Assembly (NCBI GenBank): GCA_050744165.1
Contig: JBOGGN010000267.1
Location: 1-6,730 of the forward strand
Direction: 5' to 3'
DNA: 6,730 nt
Source: JBOGGN01 sp050744165
GTDB lineage: Bacteria; Actinomycetota; Acidimicrobiia; Acidimicrobiales; Palsa-688
Positions 5,045 to 6,730 of this stretch are shown in pieces; within the stretch, counting starts at the first letter, position 1; each line of letters opens with the position of its first letter. The notes below the pieces were generated by a model. It was not told the origin of the DNA. It made no database searches and was given only the letters and a program-made list of their open reading frames with translations. The translations under genes and the position numbers were made by a program.

Positions 5045-6347
5045 CCGCCACGCGCCGGGACCGGCTGGCCTTGTCCACGATCTCCTGGGCCACGATCCGG
5101 AGGCGGCGGTTCTGGCGTTGTGACGCTCGGCGCAAGATGTCGAACGCGGCGTCGGCATCACAACCCTGGAAGGACATGATGATGCCCTTGGCCTGTTCGA
5201 TGGTGGTCCGGGACTCCATGGCCCGGGCCAGGTTGTCGGCCTGGGCGCGAGCGTCACGGTACGCGCGGCCATTGGTGAGCCACGCGCCGGCGCACTCCGC
5301 GAGCAGCTTGGCCCAATGCGTCGCATCGCCATCGTCGCTGCAAGCGAACAGGCTGATGCTCCCCACCACGGCATCGTCCACCGAGATGGCTTCGGTGGCG
5401 ATCGCCAGGATCCCGCATCGCCGGGCGGCGTCAGCGAGATCGGGCCATTGGTCGAGCTTGCGGACCGAAACCCATCGGGGATCTCCGTCCGTCTCGGTCA
5501 AGGCGGCGGGTCCGCCGTGCTTCTGCTGGACGCGGCCCAACTCCTCGGCCACGGGCCCGCAGGCGACAAACAACGGGCCCCCGGGGTGGTCGGCGAGATT
5601 GGCGACGCAGTCGATGTTGAGGATCTGGAAGGCAGCCTCGACCATTCGCGCCAGCACACTTTCGACGCTGTGCTGGTCATCGGGATAGAGCCGGTCAAGG
5701 CGCGATAGCGATGCCAGGAGATCAACCGACGCCCGGAGTTGTTCGAGCTCGTGTTGCACCTTGATCTTCTCGGTGACGTCCCTGATGAGCCAACGCAGGC
5801 TGTAGGCCCCGTCGGTGTCGGCATGGCCGGCGATTCGGATCTCGGTGCGCCGGGGAAGTCCGACGCGGGGGTGAAGCTCGATCGACAGGTCTTGCATTTC
5901 TCCCCCCGCGTCGAGCGCCGAAATGGCGGTCCTCACCTCCCGGCGATGCTCTGCCGACACGAACGATTGGACCAGCTTGCCGACCAGCCCCCGGCCAGGC
6001 ACGCCAAACAGATGGACCGCGGCCGAGTTGGCTTCGATGATCTTGCCCATGTGGTCGGTCTCGACATAGCAGTCCGGCGCGAACTCGAACAGGTCCGCAT
6101 ACCGCTCGCGTTCGGCTTGGACGACACGCTGCGACGCCCCGAGGTCCTCGGCCTGGGTGGCCAACTCCTCCTTGGCCACCAGGAGCTCTTCCAGCCCGAT
6201 CGACATTGCGTCCATCACGTCATGGACCTGCTCCGGCAAGAGGCTCTCCTGGTCCTCCAAAGCCTCTCGGAGCATTGCAGGAAGGCGCTCGATGGCGGCT
6301 TCCAACCAAGCAGAATCGAGCCGGTCACCGATGGGCGATTCAGCCAT
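5028..6347 (-). CDS. PAS-GAF-ANTAR sensor/antiterminator protein
   Basis: A 439-residue cytoplasmic protein. The order is: helical N-terminus (about 10-48), coiled coil (about 50-85, LEELLVAKEELATQAEDL), PAS (about 86-195, with FEFAPDCYVETD...GKIIEANSAA and the typical LRWLIRDVTEKI end), a short helix, a GAF-type domain (about 220-365), and an ANTAR domain (about 372-428). The ANTAR core is RTTIEQAKGIIMSFQGCDAD, then AFDILRRASQRQNRRLRIVA. ANTAR domains bind paired RNA hairpins with hexanucleotide loops and prevent transcription termination. PAS and GAF would sense a ligand, redox state or light; no cofactor residue can be assigned. ATG 6347 has no Shine-Dalgarno: a CCGGCGCCGG palindrome abuts it, so initiation may be leaderless, coupled or structured. 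The gene converges on the unrecognised gene, with 29 bases between the stops. Its RNA targets are not known; the structured cheB leader is a candidate by position only. Confidence 0.93.
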   Translation of the reverse strand: MAESPIGDRLDSAWLEAAIERLPAMLREALEDQESLLPEQVHDVMDAMSIGLEELLVAKEELATQAEDLGASQRVVQAERERYADLFEFAPDCYVETDHMGKIIEANSAAVHLFGVPGRGLVGKLVQSFVSAEHRREVRTAISALDAGGEMQDLSIELHPRVGLPRRTEIRIAGHADTDGAYSLRWLIRDVTEKIKVQHELEQLRASVDLLASLSRLDRLYPDDQHSVESVLARMVEAAFQILNIDCVANLADHPGGPLFVACGPVAEELGRVQQKHGGPAALTETDGDPRWVSVRKLDQWPDLADAARRCGILAIATEAISVDDAVVGSISLFACSDDGDATHWAKLLAECAGAWLTNGRAYRDARAQADNLARAMESRTTIEQAKGIIMSFQGCDADAAFDILRRASQRQNRRLRIVAQEIVDKASRSRRVAVAPEH

Positions 6348-6456
6348 CCGGCGCCGGTTCCCGAGAGGAACGGGGAGATTGCCGAAGGCCTCCGGACCTG
6401 TCCCTAGGCGAGGTGGGACGCCTCACCTCGGCGTGGCTGGCAGGCATGCTCCTCAT
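6340..6456 (-). CDS. Possible 38-codon leader peptide overlapping the ANTAR gene start
   Basis: A short frame starts at ATG 6456 with GAGGTGG about 7 bases upstream. Its TGA (6342-6340) lies just inside the ANTAR gene, giving an 8-base overlap. The peptide begins MRSMPASHAEVRR and is Arg/Ser/Pro-rich, which is also what non-coding GC-rich DNA gives by chance. In its favour, the ANTAR gene lacks its own ribosome site, so coupling would explain its translation. It conflicts with a promoter whose -10 would overlap this start. Low confidence. Confidence 0.22.
   Translation of the reverse strand: MRSMPASHAEVRRPTSPRDRSGGLRQSPRSSREPAPDG
6348..6430 (-). promoter_or_regulatory. Structured leader of the ANTAR gene
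   Basis: Four inverted repeats lie in a row just before the start codon. CGAGGTG/CACCTCG (6409-6415 and 6424-6430) has an 8-base loop. A near-palindrome lies at 6382-6395. GTTCC/GGAAC (6357-6361 and 6367-6371) has a 5-base loop. The perfect CCGGCGCCGG (6348-6357) touches the ATG. None has the hexaloop with A1 and G4 known for ANTAR RNA targets, so autoregulation by that mechanism is not supported by the loops. GC-rich DNA folds easily, so the count is only suggestive. Confidence 0.35.
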
Positions 6457-6474
6457 GCTCTACCCACCTCATCT

Positions 6475-6498
6475 CTGGGTCAAGTCCCCTGGGTCAAG
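6475..6498 (-). repeat. 10-bp direct repeat containing TTGACC-like boxes upstream of the ANTAR gene
   Basis: CTGGGTCAAG occurs at 6475-6484 and 6489-6498, 14 bases apart. On the minus strand each reads CTTGACCCAG, containing TTGACC, five of six to a -35 box. A weak TAGAGC could be a -10 at 6457-6462 for the nearer copy (15-base spacer). Read as either a tandem operator or a promoter; no firm call. The rest of 6431-6597 shows nothing else I can support. Confidence 0.35.
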
Positions 6499-6597
6499 GC
6501 CAACCTCGGAAAGAGGGCCCCGCGTGCCGCCGACGGGGCGTCTCCAGATTTCTCAGGGATCCGGGCCGGCTGACCGGCGAGTCCTTGTGGGTTGGAG

Positions 6598-6669
6598 CTC
6601 GGGGGGGAGGACTCGAACCCCCAATGGCAGGGCCAGAACCTGCAGTGTTGCCGATTACACCACCCCCGA
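6598..6669 (-). tRNA. tRNA-Gln(CTG)
   Basis: A complete 72-base cloverleaf can be folded by hand on the minus strand. The acceptor is TCGGGGG/CCCCCGA with discriminator G. The D arm is GTGT/ACAC with loop AATCGGCA. The anticodon arm is GCAGG/CCTGC with loop TTCTGGC, giving anticodon CTG at 6636-6634. The T arm is GGGGG/CCTCC (one G-U) with loop TTCGAGT. The weak first pair U1-A72 is typical of bacterial tRNA-Gln. CCA is not encoded (CTC follows). It reads glutamine codon CAG. Actinobacteria generally charge it as Glu-tRNA and amidate it with GatCAB (established for the group, not seen here). No clear promoter is seen in 6670-6730, and no intrinsic terminator just downstream. Confidence 0.95.
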
Positions 6670-6730
6670 ACGGGCGGCTCACCTTACCGCTGCGACGCCG
6701 CCCTCCGGCGAGCCCGACCCCGTCCCGCCC

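Noticed and set aside
6409..6430. CGAGGTG/CACCTCG hairpin as an intrinsic terminator of the tRNA transcript
   Set aside because: No T-tract follows on the minus strand, and it is about 170 bases past the tRNA end.
6494..6682. A 62-codon minus-strand frame across the tRNA
   Set aside because: It overlaps a complete tRNA cloverleaf and has no ribosome site or recognisable content.

Overview
The window is GC-rich and reads as actinobacterial. The main pointers are an ANTAR-domain RNA-binding regulator, the tail of what looks like an F420-dependent oxidoreductase, frequent GTG starts, and tRNA-Gln(CTG) with no encoded CCA. An uncultured lineage of the Acidimicrobiia type would fit, but nothing here fixes the genus.

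Left part (1-1305). A + strand fragment, the C-terminus of a luciferase-like (LLM) F420-type oxidoreductase, converges on a two-gene minus-strand unit. That unit encodes a DUF1360 membrane protein, followed 4 bases later by a PhoU-type protein with poorly conserved metal-binding motifs. A 282-base divergent region (1306-1587) follows. It holds a perfect 16-bp GC palindrome on the DUF1360 side and a foldable leader on the cheB side.

Middle part (1588-4998). This is a + strand signalling cluster. A CheB-type methylesterase has an intact Ser/His/Asp triad and no receiver domain; its C-terminus carries a Cys4/His-type zinc-ribbon-like motif and a helical region. It overlaps by 23 bases a 626-residue CheR methyltransferase that continues into PAS, a strikingly regular heptad coiled coil, and a second PAS. 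No chemoreceptor, CheA, CheW or flagellar gene is visible, so this looks like a chemotaxis-derived sensory module used for something else. Next comes an unrecognised protein of about 160 residues. Its perfect Shine-Dalgarno sequence is followed at ideal spacing only by ACG, so it appears to start at a non-canonical codon.

Right part (4999-6730). Converging on the cluster is a 439-residue PAS-GAF-ANTAR protein, a probable signal-responsive transcription antiterminator. It has no Shine-Dalgarno sequence of its own and is preceded by a structured leader that may encode a short coupled peptide. Upstream of it lies tRNA-Gln(CTG) on the minus strand.

Working together (inference): CheB/CheR could set a methylation state, or sense through PAS, while the ANTAR protein acts on nascent RNA. 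The structured leader of cheB is a natural place to look for an ANTAR target, although its loops do not match the known hexaloop consensus.
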